NCBI GenBank assembly: GCA_016196285.1 | Contig: JACPXY010000019.1 | Span: 1-33,008 of the forward strand | Reading direction: 5' to 3' | DNA length: 33,008 nucleotides | Origin: Candidatus Pacearchaeota archaeon | GTDB taxonomy: Archaea; Nanobdellota; Nanobdellia; Pacearchaeales; GW2011-AR1 | Part shown: positions 21,860 to 32,754 of the stretch, piece after piece | Layout: each line of letters begins with the position of its first letter | Numbering within the stretch: the first letter of the stretch is position 1 | Made by a program: the position numbers and the translations under genes | The notes under the pieces: model-generated | Told to the model about the DNA's origin: nothing | Databases searched by the model: none | Seen by the model: the letters and a program-made list of their open reading frames with translations, nothing else

Positions 21860-23629
21860 ATGGTGTATGTTATGACAGAGCAACCCTATCCGGTTCGCAG
21901 CTTTTTTGGGGATATCTGGAGATTCCTGAATGGGTATCAGGCTCTTTTCAGCATCTGCCTGCTCGTTCGGCTTGCTTCCGAACTCGGTCCATTTCTTATT
22001 GCTTTCTTGCTCGGAAAAGTTCTTGACTTCTTTACTTCCTACCAATCAGGGGATTCTCTGGCTCTTTTTTATTACCTGGTGGCAGGTATTGCGCTGACAG
22101 GAATTGTGCAGGTGTGGATGCGGACATACTCTAAGACTGCAATTGGAGTTGTCGGTGCTCGTGCACGTCAACGGGCACGCCAGCTTGCTGTTAATAAGCT
22201 CATGGATCTTGAGATGGCATGGCACGAGAGCGAAGATACAGGAAGCAAGATACAAAGAGTAAATGCAGGAAGCCAGCATATTTATCGTCTTTTCTCAAGT
22301 CTTCTTGCAAATAACGGGAGCGTCGTATTCATAGGCATCATCGGCAGTATAGGATTGTTTAGCTTGATTGGGTGGGAGTACGCTCTTTTTGCACTTGTGT
22401 ATGCAGGTATCTACATGAGCATAGAATATTATCATAACCGGAAGCACAGTTATTGGGTCACTGAACTTGCGAAGATTGATGAGAAGATTAGCGGTAAGAT
22501 TCATGAATCGGCCTCTAATGTCTTATCTGTGAAATCTCTTGGGCTGCGAGAACGATTTGAGAAGGCTACGCAGAAACACGAGGATGATTACTATGCTGTG
22601 TGGTATAAAACAAAGACAACTGGCCACAATAAACTAAAGTATACTAAGTCATTTGCAGCTGTCGGCTATGCTCTCTTTCTGATACTTGTAGGGTTTGATT
22701 TCGTACACAGCGCAATTACCCTTGGATCGATACTTGTCTATGCTTCGTATTTCAATAGACTTCGAGATGCGCTCGATAAAATAAGTGAGACAACATCCGA
22801 ATTTATACAGATTAAATCATCTGTTGCTCGCCTTATGACTATTCTCGGCAGGGATGTCTTTGACAGAGAATCATCTTCACTCCTGGCTGTTCCTTCAGAC
22901 TGGAAATCTATAAGATTCGAGAATGTTGATTTCACGTATAAGAATAAAAAAGTACTACGAAACTTTTACCTTATTATCCGTAGAGGAGAACGTATAGGTA
23001 TTGTCGGGCGTTCTGGTTGTGGAAAATCTACACTGGTCAAGCTTCTACTGGGGCTTTACACTCCTCAAAAAGGAAGAATCACTATTGATGGTATTCCTCT
23101 GGAACGGTTCAAGCATAGCTCTCTGACTGCTATCTTGAGCGTCGTGCTTCAGGATTCTGAAATGTTTGCCATGACTTTGGAAGATAATATCACTATCTCT
23201 AGCGATAGAAAAGATGCCTACCTGTTGTCAAAGGCAATAAAAGTTGCCGAGCTTGCGGCAGTTATCGCACGAATGCCTGCTAAGCTGAAGACGCTGATTG
23301 GGGAGAAAGGGTATAAAGTCAGCGGAGGAGAGCGCCAGCGGGTTGGCATTGCACGTGCAGTCTATAAAGATACTTCTATGCTTGTCTTGGACGAAGCAAC
23401 ATCTCATCTGGACAGCAAGACTGAGGCAGCTATTCAAGCACACCTGACGCATGAGCTGCAGGGAAAAACATTCCTTATTGTTGCACACAGACTCTCTACC
23501 TTAAAGAATGTCGATACTATTTACGTGATGGAACACGGTAGGATTATCGAACACGGTTCGTTCAAACAGCTCATCGCAAAGCGTGGAGCGTTTCATCAGC
23601 TTTATACATTACAGCATAAAAAGGCATAA
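21860..23629 (+). CDS. ABC exporter, fused permease and ATPase
   Basis: A 589-residue half-transporter. Residues about 30-320 are the exporter transmembrane domain with six helices; the ATPase domain follows. Seen: Walker A GRSGCGKST (about 384-392), Q-loop in SVVLQDSEMFA, signature VSGGERQRVGIARA (about 487), Walker B MLVLDEATSHLDS (about 507) and the switch His in IVAHRLSTLKN. It should form a dimer and export a hydrophobic or peptide substrate; the substrate cannot be told. ATG 21860 has AAGGATG just upstream; an in-frame ATG at 21872 is an alternative because TTATAAGG lies about 25 bp before it. An inverted repeat and two TTTAAATACTT copies upstream suggest specific regulation. Confidence 0.88.
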   Translation: MVYVMTEQPYPVRSFFGDIWRFLNGYQALFSICLLVRLASELGPFLIAFLLGKVLDFFTSYQSGDSLALFYYLVAGIALTGIVQVWMRTYSKTAIGVVGARARQRARQLAVNKLMDLEMAWHESEDTGSKIQRVNAGSQHIYRLFSSLLANNGSVVFIGIIGSIGLFSLIGWEYALFALVYAGIYMSIEYYHNRKHSYWVTELAKIDEKISGKIHESASNVLSVKSLGLRERFEKATQKHEDDYYAVWYKTKTTGHNKLKYTKSFAAVGYALFLILVGFDFVHSAITLGSILVYASYFNRLRDALDKISETTSEFIQIKSSVARLMTILGRDVFDRESSSLLAVPSDWKSIRFENVDFTYKNKKVLRNFYLIIRRGERIGIVGRSGCGKSTLVKLLLGLYTPQKGRITIDGIPLERFKHSSLTAILSVVLQDSEMFAMTLEDNITISSDRKDAYLLSKAIKVAELAAVIARMPAKLKTLIGEKGYKVSGGERQRVGIARAVYKDTSMLVLDEATSHLDSKTEAAIQAHLTHELQGKTFLIVAHRLSTLKNVDTIYVMEHGRIIEHGSFKQLIAKRGAFHQLYTLQHKKA

Positions 23630-23676
23630 TGGTCTACGCGCAGGTATCTTCTCGCTGTGAGGTTTAGCTGACACCA

Positions 23677-23688
23677 CATTTATAAAAC
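23677..23688 (+). promoter_or_regulatory. TATA box of zwf
   Basis: CATTTATAAAAC centred about 25 bp before the ATG at 23708; leaderless spacing. Confidence 0.6.
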
Positions 23689-23707
23689 TCCTGCTTGTTA
23701 GAAGAGT

Positions 23708-25015
23708 ATGGGCGCATTTGTCATCTTCGGGGCTACTGGCGATTTAACAAGGCGCAAACTCTTGCCTGCGCTGGTGCGCTTACAGGAGCATAAGCAGCTT
23801 GTTGATATGAAGATTATCTGTGTTGGCAGACGAGCGTTTGTAACTGAGCAGTATAAGGAATTCTTAAAGAAAAGCATGCCTGCAGTAACTTATGAATCAA
23901 TAGAATCTCTCCCTCTCCAGTATCTTTCTCTTGATTTTTCTGTGCCTGATTCATTTAAGAGTCTGCATCAGGCGTTGGAGTATGCTGATTCACCTTCTAT
24001 CTTCTATCTTGCTACTAATTATCTGCTTTTTCCTGAGATTCTTGCAGGATTGAGAGCTCATGGATTAGAGAAGACGAGTAAGATTGTTTTTGAGAAGCCG
24101 TTCGGTTCTGATAGCAAGTCTGCGCGAAAACTTGATGCTTTGATTCATAGTGTTTTTCCTGAAGAACGCGTGTATCGGATTGACCACTACAGCGCTAAGG
24201 AGACTGTGCTCGATCTCGAAGTGCTGAAATTTACGAATCCTGTATTTGAGGCTGTACTGAACAAGAAGCATGTTGCGCGAATTGAGGTGTGCATTGATGA
24301 AGAGCTGGGAGTTGGAGAGCGTTTAGGATACTATCATGGGACTGGTGCGCTGAAGGATATGGTGCAGAGCCACCTGCTTCAGGTTCTCTCTTTAGTGTTG
24401 ATGAGAAAACCTAAGAATGCAGGAAGCACGGCGCTGCATGACGAGAAATTACGGATACTGAAAAAACTAAAGGTTCTTGATCCCTCCCAGCACTTGCTTG
24501 GGCAGTATGATTCATACCAGCAGGAAGCTGTTCAGGCAGGGCTTCCTGCACGAAATACCGAGACCTTTGCGCGAGTCGCGCTGGAGTGCATGAGTGCAGA
24601 GTGGAAGGGAGTGCCCTTGATTCTGCAGACAGGCAAGAAGCTCCCGCAGAAACGCGGGCAGATTCGCATATACTTCAAACAGATTCCTTCCTTGCTGAAA
24701 GGAGCACTTGCAAATGAGCTGGTGATTGATATCTATCCGAAACAGGATATTTATCTCTTAGTGAATACGCGGAAGCAGGGCATGCGTGATGAAGCAACAC
24801 CGATACAGTTTGAATTCTCACGAGAGAAAGCGTTCGGGCCGAATACGCCTGATGAGTATGCGACCTTGCTAAATGAAGTCTTTCTGGGCAATCAGATGTT
24901 TTTTCCGAGAGGCGATGAAGTATTGGCTGCATGGAAAGTGATTGAGCAGGTTGAACATATGCGGGATAAGATATTGTTTATGAAGTATCCTGATGGAGTG
25001 TATCCTGCTGGATGA
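23708..25015 (+). CDS. zwf: Glucose-6-phosphate 1-dehydrogenase, bacterial type
   Basis: A 435-residue protein that oxidises glucose-6-phosphate to 6-phosphogluconolactone with NAD(P)+, the entry to the oxidative pentose phosphate route. Seen: the coenzyme loop FGATGDLTRRKLLPAL (7-22), FEKPFG (128-133), the active-site motif RIDHYSAKETVLDL (157-170; usual RIDHYLGKETVQN), and the catalytic-base region ALKDMVQSHLLQ (214-225). The C-terminal domain is somewhat shorter than the common 480-510 residues. This enzyme is rare in archaea, where other sugar routes dominate, so acquisition from bacteria is likely. No 6-phosphogluconolactonase or gnd gene is in the window; the nearby transketolase homologue seems to lack its cofactor site. 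Monocistronic by its own TATA box. Confidence 0.93.
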   Translation: MGAFVIFGATGDLTRRKLLPALVRLQEHKQLVDMKIICVGRRAFVTEQYKEFLKKSMPAVTYESIESLPLQYLSLDFSVPDSFKSLHQALEYADSPSIFYLATNYLLFPEILAGLRAHGLEKTSKIVFEKPFGSDSKSARKLDALIHSVFPEERVYRIDHYSAKETVLDLEVLKFTNPVFEAVLNKKHVARIEVCIDEELGVGERLGYYHGTGALKDMVQSHLLQVLSLVLMRKPKNAGSTALHDEKLRILKKLKVLDPSQHLLGQYDSYQQEAVQAGLPARNTETFARVALECMSAEWKGVPLILQTGKKLPQKRGQIRIYFKQIPSLLKGALANELVIDIYPKQDIYLLVNTRKQGMRDEATPIQFEFSREKAFGPNTPDEYATLLNEVFLGNQMFFPRGDEVLAAWKVIEQVEHMRDKILFMKYPDGVYPAG

Positions 25016-25063
25016 AATATCTCTGAGCCGAAAGATTTTTAACTCTCTTTCTTTGAGATTCTT

Positions 25064-25447
25064 ATGCACACTGAACAGGATTTTGAGAGAGATGTAGAGA
25101 CGTACCAGCGATGGCTCGATGACATAGGCAAGGCGAAAGCTCTGCGGGAGAGGTCATTTATTCGATCTGTCATCGATCTTTTTAATCTCACACCCAGCAC
25201 ACCAGCACATCCTATTCGTGGGCGTGCTGATTTGTCTGAAACACAGCAGACTGCAGTTGGTCATGGCGTCGATTACCGCGTTCTTGAGCGCAAATTTAGA
25301 GATATCGCTGAAGGCAGGCGCACAGGAGATATTTCTCCTGAAGAGGCTCGGTTAATGATATCATTAGCACATGAAGGATATGAAGCATGCAAACATACCT
25401 ATATTGTTAACTCAGTGTATGCTATACACGTGCAACAGGATGATTGA
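25064..25447 (+). CDS. Hypothetical helical protein
   Basis: A 127-residue soluble protein, not recognised. Charged helices at both ends (TEQDFERDVETYQRWLDDIG, and ERKFRDIAEGRRTGDISPEE continuing into LMISLAHEGYEACKH), with a Pro-rich middle (LTPSTPAHPIRGR). TTTTTAACT about 25 bp before the ATG is a TATA-like box. It begins 48 bp after zwf and may be transcribed separately. Confidence 0.55.
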   Translation: MHTEQDFERDVETYQRWLDDIGKAKALRERSFIRSVIDLFNLTPSTPAHPIRGRADLSETQQTAVGHGVDYRVLERKFRDIAEGRRTGDISPEEARLMISLAHEGYEACKHTYIVNSVYAIHVQQDD

Positions 25448-25460
25448 ACTTTATTGTTTC

Positions 25461-25500
25461 TTAATACACTAAAGTCTTGCCTTAGGAATAAAACTAGGCA
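25461..25500 (+). other. Dispersed intergenic motif, copy d (degenerate)
   Basis: TTAATACACTAAAGTCTTGC followed by CTTAGG closely resembles the sequence at 14910-14934, and TGCCT/AGGCA can pair around it. The GGTTCTTC part is lost. It lies in the 171-bp gap after the 127-residue gene. Confidence 0.35.
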
Positions 25501-25587
25501 GGAAAGAGATTCTAAAGTAGAATGTATGCAGAAAATAATTAACTGATGCTCGACTATAAAATCTTAGTTGTATGAGATAACAATAGT

Positions 25588-25599
25588 CTTTATATACTG
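25588..25599 (+). promoter_or_regulatory. TATA box of the single-pass membrane protein gene
   Basis: CTTTATATACTG is centred about 25 bp before the ATG at 25619 and excludes the upstream frame start at 25568. Confidence 0.6.
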
Positions 25600-25618
25600 T
25601 CTACATATTCATAATTTT

Positions 25619-26080
25619 ATGAGTGGTTTGAAACAAAAACTTGGCAAAATAGCGATAGGATTGAGTGTAACTTCGGCTTTATACCTCGGATTAGTAATAT
25701 GGAATTATGTATCTAAGATTAATTCTGCTCATCTGGTAGAGAAAGCATATTTATCACTTCAGGAACAAGCTGAACTAATAAGTGAAGATTTAGGATTTAT
25801 TCAAACTGAAAGAGAGAATTATGTCTTGGAATTTACAGAAATGAATGTACATGGAGTAAGACCTAATCATAAACAGATTATGGAACGTGCAGAGATGAAT
25901 ATGCATGGACAAACTCCTACTATTGAACAAAGAAGCTATATCGCTGACTATGCATTAATAAATGAGTGTCTTAGGTCCAGAGAATTAGAATTAAAAATTA
26001 AAGAAGCCCAACTTTTGGATAATATCAATAATTTAGAGCCTTCATATTTTGAAGCATTAAGAACCCTTAGGAAATACTAA
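25619..26080 (+). CDS. Single-pass membrane protein with helical domain
   Basis: A 153-residue protein from ATG 25619, chosen by TATA spacing. A short basic start (SGLKQKLGK) leads into one transmembrane helix (IAIGLSVTSALYLGLVIWNY), and a long charged, probably coiled-coil part follows. Within it a short motif is repeated: EMNVHGVRPNHKQIMERA and EMNMHGQTPTIEQR, about 25 residues apart. The family is unknown. It converges on groEL with a 15-bp gap. The gene is more AT-rich than its neighbours. Confidence 0.55.
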   Translation: MSGLKQKLGKIAIGLSVTSALYLGLVIWNYVSKINSAHLVEKAYLSLQEQAELISEDLGFIQTERENYVLEFTEMNVHGVRPNHKQIMERAEMNMHGQTPTIEQRSYIADYALINECLRSRELELKIKEAQLLDNINNLEPSYFEALRTLRKY

Positions 26081-26095
26081 ATTAAAAATGCTCTT

Positions 26096-28048
<1,953 letters not shown>

Positions 28049-28052
<4 letters not shown>

Positions 28053-28321
28053 GATATCACCTTCGCTACAATGTCTTTGTAATCAAGAATCAGATGCTTC
28101 TCGCCATTAAGCTCGAATTCCTCGCTGGAAAAGCCGGTATAGAGAATATGGTCTCCTACTGCAAGAGGAAGGGGCTTTCCATCTTTCTCTCCGCATGCTA
28201 CGATAATGCCTTCTTTCTTCTCCTGACTGCCTTTCGGGAGAATCAGGCCTGACTTGGTTTTCTCTTCTGCCTGCTTGAGCTGCTTGATAAGCACGCGTTC
28301 ACCTAAAGGTATAATGTTCAT
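28049..28321 (-). CDS. groES: Co-chaperonin GroES
   Basis: A 90-residue protein of normal size. Seen: IIPLGERVLIKQLKQAEEKT, then KSGLILPKGSQEKKEGIIVA, the GroEL-contacting mobile loop being around residues 15-32, then GDHILYTGFSSEEFELNGEK and LDYKDIVAKVI at the end. It caps GroEL. First gene of the three-gene operon; a TATA box lies about 39 bp upstream, leaving a short leader. Confidence 0.95.
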
Positions 28322-28354
28322 GGTAAGTTTTAGTAGATTTCTATGTTCAGAAAA

Positions 28355-28366
28355 GGTATATAAGTT
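28355..28366 (-). promoter_or_regulatory. TATA box of the groES operon
   Basis: On the minus strand AACTTATATACC, centred about 39 bp before the groES ATG. A start of transcription about 26 bp downstream would leave a leader of roughly 13 nt. No clear heat-shock operator is visible. Confidence 0.5.
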
Positions 28367-28375
28367 TTTCGCTGG

Positions 28376-30163
28376 CTACTCGCCAATGTATCCGCCCTTC
28401 TGCAGATTCCAAAGCTGCTTATAGAGCCCTGGTTTCTTGATTAATTCTCGGTGCGCGCCTATCTGAACAATCTTCCCCTTATCCAAGACTACAATTTTAT
28501 CTGCACGCATAATGGTTGATAATCGATGGGCGATGATTATTGATGTTCTGTTTTCTAGAAGCTTTTGTAAGTCTCTCTGGATATCATGCTCGGTCTGCGA
28601 GTCAAGCGAGGAGGTTGCCTCATCGAGAACTAGAATCTTCTTGTTAGCCAAGATTGCTCTAGCTATTGACACACGCTGCTTCTCTCCGCCTGAGAGCTTG
28701 ATGCCGCGCTGGCCTACAATGGTATCCTCTTTGTTAGGGAACTCATTGATAATCCTGTCAAGCTGCGCAAACTTGATTGCCTGCATAACATCTTCTCTTT
28801 TTGCAGAGGGGTTTGAGAAGAGAATGTTATTATAAATTGTGTCGTCAAACAGCACGCACTCTTGAGGAACAATACTCAATTCACTTCTGACTGATTCCTG
28901 CCTGCAATTACGAATATCTTGATTGTCGATTACAATGGAGCCTTTATCAACATCATACAACCTGTACAGGAGCTTGATGAGCGTTGATTTTCCTGAACCT
29001 GAGTGGCCAACCAAGGCGACCTTCTCATTCTTAGCTATCTCCAGAGTGAACTTCTTAAATAGCTTTCTCTTCCCGTAGTTGAAGTCTATTGCATTGAAAA
29101 GGACACTCCCTTCAGGGATATGAATATTCTTTGCATTCGGTTTGTCTTCTATCTCATTGTGTATCTTGCCGTACTGGAAGAGATCATTGAAGTCAGTCAT
29201 AGAGCGGTAGAATCCTCTGATGCCGTAGGAGAATCCATAGATGTTGCCGAACAAGTCAAGGTAAGCAGTGTAGATTAATACTAAGGTGCCTACAGTGATA
29301 TTTCCTGCAAGAAACTGTTTAATAGGAGTGATGATTACCAGGAAAGTTCCTAATGCGAGAATCAAGTTGTGGCCTGCATCGCGCCAGCGCCCGTAATCCC
29401 AGAATTTAATCATGCACTTTCTGCTTGCCTCTGCTAAATCAGTATATTTACGATTGATGTAGCTCTCTTTTCCATAATACTTGATTGAGTCTATATTCGT
29501 GAGGATATCCCCGATATTTGCTTTCTCGATATCTTCTGCCTTGTTATAGGCGTCATTCGCGGGCTTTTCCAGCTTTTGGATGTAAAGAGTGTATGCCACA
29601 AAGACAATTGTTGTGCTTGTAATTACAATGCCGGTAGTCTTATCGAAATAGAGCAATGTCGTGCTTACTACAATCAACTGGAGGATGAGCGGGAAGATGT
29701 TAAAACCGATAAAGTCAGTCATGCGCTCCATTGCTCCTGCTCCTCTGCCCAGGCGTGCAATCAATGAGCCAGTCTTATGTGTGATGTGAAAGTTGTGTGA
29801 TAGATGAACTAAGTGATTGAAGAAGCGCTGCTTCATGTCAAGCATGATTGAGCTGTCTATCTTATTGATAAGATGAATCTGCATCCAATTTCCTGCTGAT
29901 TTGCCGAGCGTTGTCAGAAGATATGCGCCAGCTACTGTAGATAGTACTGTAATGAATATACCTCTGGGCAGTGCATCAGTTGCGTAGAGCGTGCCCTGAT
30001 CGATAATAATCTTGAACAGAAATTTGTCGGTCAGCCTTGCGACTTCCTTTGCCAGAACTATAAAGACGAGCAAGGCTATTAAGAACCCGTAAGGTCTTAG
30101 AAAACTCCAGTACACTTGCAGGTTGTACTTGAAATCGACGCTCTTGTTGGTTTTTGTTTTCAT
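28376..30163 (-). CDS. ABC exporter, fused permease and ATPase (second copy type)
   Basis: A 595-residue product from ATG 30163; an in-frame ATG at 30193 would add ten residues but would place the start upstream of the TATA-like element at 30168-30180. Six transmembrane helices in residues about 20-310, then an ATPase domain: Walker A GHSGSGKST (about 386), SIVPQECVLFDD with the Q-loop, signature LSGGEKQRVSIARA, Walker B ILVLDEATSSLDS and IIAHRLSTIMRADK. It belongs to the large exporter group with MsbA and Atm1; the substrate is not predictable. It is only distantly like the exporter at 21860-23629. It lies just upstream of groES on the same strand but its stop is 10 bp before the groES TATA region, on the far side from groES transcription. 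Confidence 0.87.
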   Translation of the reverse strand: MKTKTNKSVDFKYNLQVYWSFLRPYGFLIALLVFIVLAKEVARLTDKFLFKIIIDQGTLYATDALPRGIFITVLSTVAGAYLLTTLGKSAGNWMQIHLINKIDSSIMLDMKQRFFNHLVHLSHNFHITHKTGSLIARLGRGAGAMERMTDFIGFNIFPLILQLIVVSTTLLYFDKTTGIVITSTTIVFVAYTLYIQKLEKPANDAYNKAEDIEKANIGDILTNIDSIKYYGKESYINRKYTDLAEASRKCMIKFWDYGRWRDAGHNLILALGTFLVIITPIKQFLAGNITVGTLVLIYTAYLDLFGNIYGFSYGIRGFYRSMTDFNDLFQYGKIHNEIEDKPNAKNIHIPEGSVLFNAIDFNYGKRKLFKKFTLEIAKNEKVALVGHSGSGKSTLIKLLYRLYDVDKGSIVIDNQDIRNCRQESVRSELSIVPQECVLFDDTIYNNILFSNPSAKREDVMQAIKFAQLDRIINEFPNKEDTIVGQRGIKLSGGEKQRVSIARAILANKKILVLDEATSSLDSQTEHDIQRDLQKLLENRTSIIIAHRLSTIMRADKIVVLDKGKIVQIGAHRELIKKPGLYKQLWNLQKGGYIGE

Positions 30164-30167
30164 GAAA

Positions 30168-30180
30168 GGTTTATATACTT
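30168..30180 (+). promoter_or_regulatory. TATA box for the 39-residue ORF
   Basis: GGTTTATATACTT is centred about 24 bp before the ATG at 30198. The core is nearly palindromic and overlaps the beginning of the divergent exporter gene. Confidence 0.5.
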
Positions 30181-30197
30181 CTGCACCCTCCATCTAT

Positions 30198-30317
30198 ATG
30201 CCTGCATCGGACATTCGAGTCTATGGATCTGAAGCGGTGTGTTCACGTTATGAACAGGAACCTGAAGACGAACCACCCTTTTCATATGATGACCAACAGG
30301 AAAGAATCGTTTTTTAA
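30198..30317 (+). CDS. Small leaderless ORF, 39 residues
   Basis: Encodes MPASDIRVYGSEAVCSRYEQ and an acidic second half (EPEDEPPFSYDDQQERIVF). The start lies at the ideal distance from a strong TATA box, and the composition (acidic, no runs) looks coding. The role is unknown; it might be a small regulator. Evidence is promoter spacing only. Confidence 0.4.
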   Translation: MPASDIRVYGSEAVCSRYEQEPEDEPPFSYDDQQERIVF

Positions 30318-30338
30318 TCTTTGTATTCGCTGATTCTA

Positions 30339-30362
30339 GGATATTGCCATAAGGTTCTTCAC
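30339..30362 (+). other. Dispersed intergenic motif, copy c
   Basis: GGATATTGCC-4-AAGGTTCTTCAC style match to copies a and b, in the gap between the 39-residue ORF and the AAA+ gene, about 45 bp before that gene's TATA element (AGTTTATATAG, about 30406-30415). Confidence 0.4.
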
Positions 30363-30448
30363 CAGAAAAACATCATCTCTGCCATCACTTTGACGTGTGA
30401 GGAAAAGTTTATATAGTGTTACCCCTGGCAGGTTATTATATTTATACC

Positions 30449-32746
30449 ATGCCTACACCAGAAGAATACATCGCACGAGTGAAGACCGGTCAGGACTTGC
30501 TTGACTTAAGAGTAATTCCCAAAGATTCCTCGACGCATCTTGCGCTGATTGCTCGTGAGCGGTTGCAGAGACTGCGTGAGAAGATTGATTCTCAGATTAC
30601 TGATGATGATCTTGGAGCATGGGTGCCTGCTGTAAAGAAGATAGGGAAAGAGTATACTGGGGAAGTGAGTGATCCTGAAATTATCTTGAGATTAGGGCAG
30701 CCAGGCATGCGTGTTGAAGGGAGAGGGGTGCATGATGGGCGCGACTTTAAAGGACTGGCAGGAATTCTTAGAGGCACGAAAAAGAATGAGATACTTGTTG
30801 AGTTCGACCGTCCGATAGCGGGAGGCCATGATTGTGACGGCCTGGCAAAGAAAGGATATGGTTTTAGAATGGCTCCTGAAAAAATGGCGATTATGCTTGC
30901 TCCAGGGCAGACACTTGTTGATGCCAAAGAGTATGCATTAGGAAAGGATATTGTTGCGCATGAGCATATCGGCCATATCGTGCGTGTTGCCACTGATTTG
31001 CCTGCAATCCGTGCATGGGACAACGACGATACTGGGGTACAACTGGCACTAAAGTCAGGCACATTTGGCAGGCTCTATAATTGCCAAACTAGCAAGGGGT
31101 CAGGTAAAAGAGTCTTAACAGTCAAGTTTGATGACCCTGTCAATAATAAGCAGATATATCAATTCCATCTTGAGACGATTGCAGACTGCTTCCAGGTCTC
31201 TTCACTTGGACAGCTTAAGCCGCATAGTCGAGAAGAATTGGTCCGAGATGAGACTTTTTTCGCGTTCTTTCCAAGCACAGTCATTGCAACAAAGCGCGCG
31301 GAGCGTGCATTAGTTGCCTTGCTGATGGGCAAGGATAAGGTTTTCTATGGCCCTCCAGGAGGCGGCAAGTCCCAGATAGCAAGGGATATCACAGATATTG
31401 CAAAACTACAAGGTGTTGGCTTTGTGGTAGAAGGATGCAAAGCAAACTGCAACCCCTTCAGTCTATTTGATGAATCATTTGCACGAGTTGTTCCTCCATG
31501 CCCTGAATGCATGATACATCACAGTCCTGATTTCAGAACCACTGGGCGATTTACCCGACCAAAGCCAGAAGATGTGAAAGTGATTGTTACTAATTATGGT
31601 GATGGCAAAGGAATTGAATTCTTGCAAGGAAAGGTAGCCATACAAGCTATGCATCTTATTGGCTATAAGCTTCCTACTATTCCTGGAGATACATCTGGAA
31701 CTGTTCAACCTGATTTACACGATGATTCAAATCCAGAAGGATTCATGGCAGGCGCATTGGTGCGAACTAATAACGGAGTGTTACATGCAGATGAGATGGA
31801 CAAATGGCGGCAGCAGGCACTTGATGTTTTATTGGAGTCCTTGAACAGCGGGAGGGTGAAACCTGATGAGTTGAGATACGCGTATCCTGCGCACAGCCTC
31901 GTTGTCGGCACTGCGAATGACCATACAAAGTTCTCTGGCGCCTTGAATGACCGTATGGCTCTGCTTGCGATACGGTATCCGGGCACAGTGTCTGATCGAC
32001 ATAGAATCACGAGAAGGGCGTACCATGGCGAGGTCACTCCTGCCGAGGAGGTTCCGATTGGCGATACGCATACGATGCAGAATGAGATTCTCCGCAGAAT
32101 ACCTATGGCAGTCACATTGGAGAAAGCTGTCGATGCGTTCTACATGAAGTTTGAAAATGAGTTCACTGGAGCAGGGAAGAACGAAATTTCTGCCAGCAAC
32201 CGCTCTAAGATAGATGCATTGAATGCTGCGCGCGCTTCATTGCTTCTTGAACGTACCTTCTTCAAAGATGCTCCTCTCATCACTGCTCCGAAGCATGCCA
32301 TGTTCGGCATTCAGTTTGCTGTATGCGGACGCGTGCAGAAGCAGAACCGCGAAGAAGAACAGAAAGCGAAGCAAGAGTTAGTTGATTATATTCATGAGAA
32401 TCTACCACCAATCTTAAAACAGGAGGAAAATACATGGTGGTGCGAGACGTATCGGCATGCAGGATTTCGTGATAAACAAGTTCCTGGCACCATTGATTAT
32501 TTTGTTAGTGAGATGAAGCTGTACGAGACTGCTATCGGGCAGGCAGCTACTGTATTTGAGCTTATTAAGAGGGGACGCGATCCTGCTGCCTCTGTTCACG
32601 ATAAGAAAGCACGTATAACTTATCCTTTCATGGACTACCTCTTCAAAGAACAGCCGCGCATGGCTTCTTTTACCAATGACGAGGTAAGCGAGCTTATCAA
32701 GTACTTCTTACAGAGCCGTGAGAACACTATCTGTACTATAGAGTAG
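30449..32746 (+). CDS. MoxR/chelatase-type AAA+ ATPase with N-terminal SH3-like domains
   Basis: A 765-residue protein from ATG 30449; an in-frame GTG at 30416 lies too near the TATA box. N-terminal helices (1-65) are followed by two small beta domains: GMRVEGRGVHDGRDFKGLAG with a GGHDCDGLAKKGYGF motif (about 86-147), recalling HERC2/Mind-bomb-type SH3-like modules, and a second one at about 170-250 (HIVRVATDL, TVKFDDP). AAA+ core: Walker A GPPGGGKS (301-308), Walker B in VLHADEMDK (444-452), sensor 1 in VVGTANDHTKFSG (485-497) and an Arg in ALNDRM. Four Cys (330, 334, and PPCPEC 351/354) could bind zinc inside the AAA domain. The long helical C-terminal part is unassigned. Members of this class remodel proteins with a partner, often a VWA protein. 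The next gene follows by 8 bp. Confidence 0.8.
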   Translation: MPTPEEYIARVKTGQDLLDLRVIPKDSSTHLALIARERLQRLREKIDSQITDDDLGAWVPAVKKIGKEYTGEVSDPEIILRLGQPGMRVEGRGVHDGRDFKGLAGILRGTKKNEILVEFDRPIAGGHDCDGLAKKGYGFRMAPEKMAIMLAPGQTLVDAKEYALGKDIVAHEHIGHIVRVATDLPAIRAWDNDDTGVQLALKSGTFGRLYNCQTSKGSGKRVLTVKFDDPVNNKQIYQFHLETIADCFQVSSLGQLKPHSREELVRDETFFAFFPSTVIATKRAERALVALLMGKDKVFYGPPGGGKSQIARDITDIAKLQGVGFVVEGCKANCNPFSLFDESFARVVPPCPECMIHHSPDFRTTGRFTRPKPEDVKVIVTNYGDGKGIEFLQGKVAIQAMHLIGYKLPTIPGDTSGTVQPDLHDDSNPEGFMAGALVRTNNGVLHADEMDKWRQQALDVLLESLNSGRVKPDELRYAYPAHSLVVGTANDHTKFSGALNDRMALLAIRYPGTVSDRHRITRRAYHGEVTPAEEVPIGDTHTMQNEILRRIPMAVTLEKAVDAFYMKFENEFTGAGKNEISASNRSKIDALNAARASLLLERTFFKDAPLITAPKHAMFGIQFAVCGRVQKQNREEEQKAKQELVDYIHENLPPILKQEENTWWCETYRHAGFRDKQVPGTIDYFVSEMKLYETAIGQAATVFELIKRGRDPAASVHDKKARITYPFMDYLFKEQPRMASFTNDEVSELIKYFLQSRENTICTIE

Positions 32747-32754
32747 GAGTGCTT

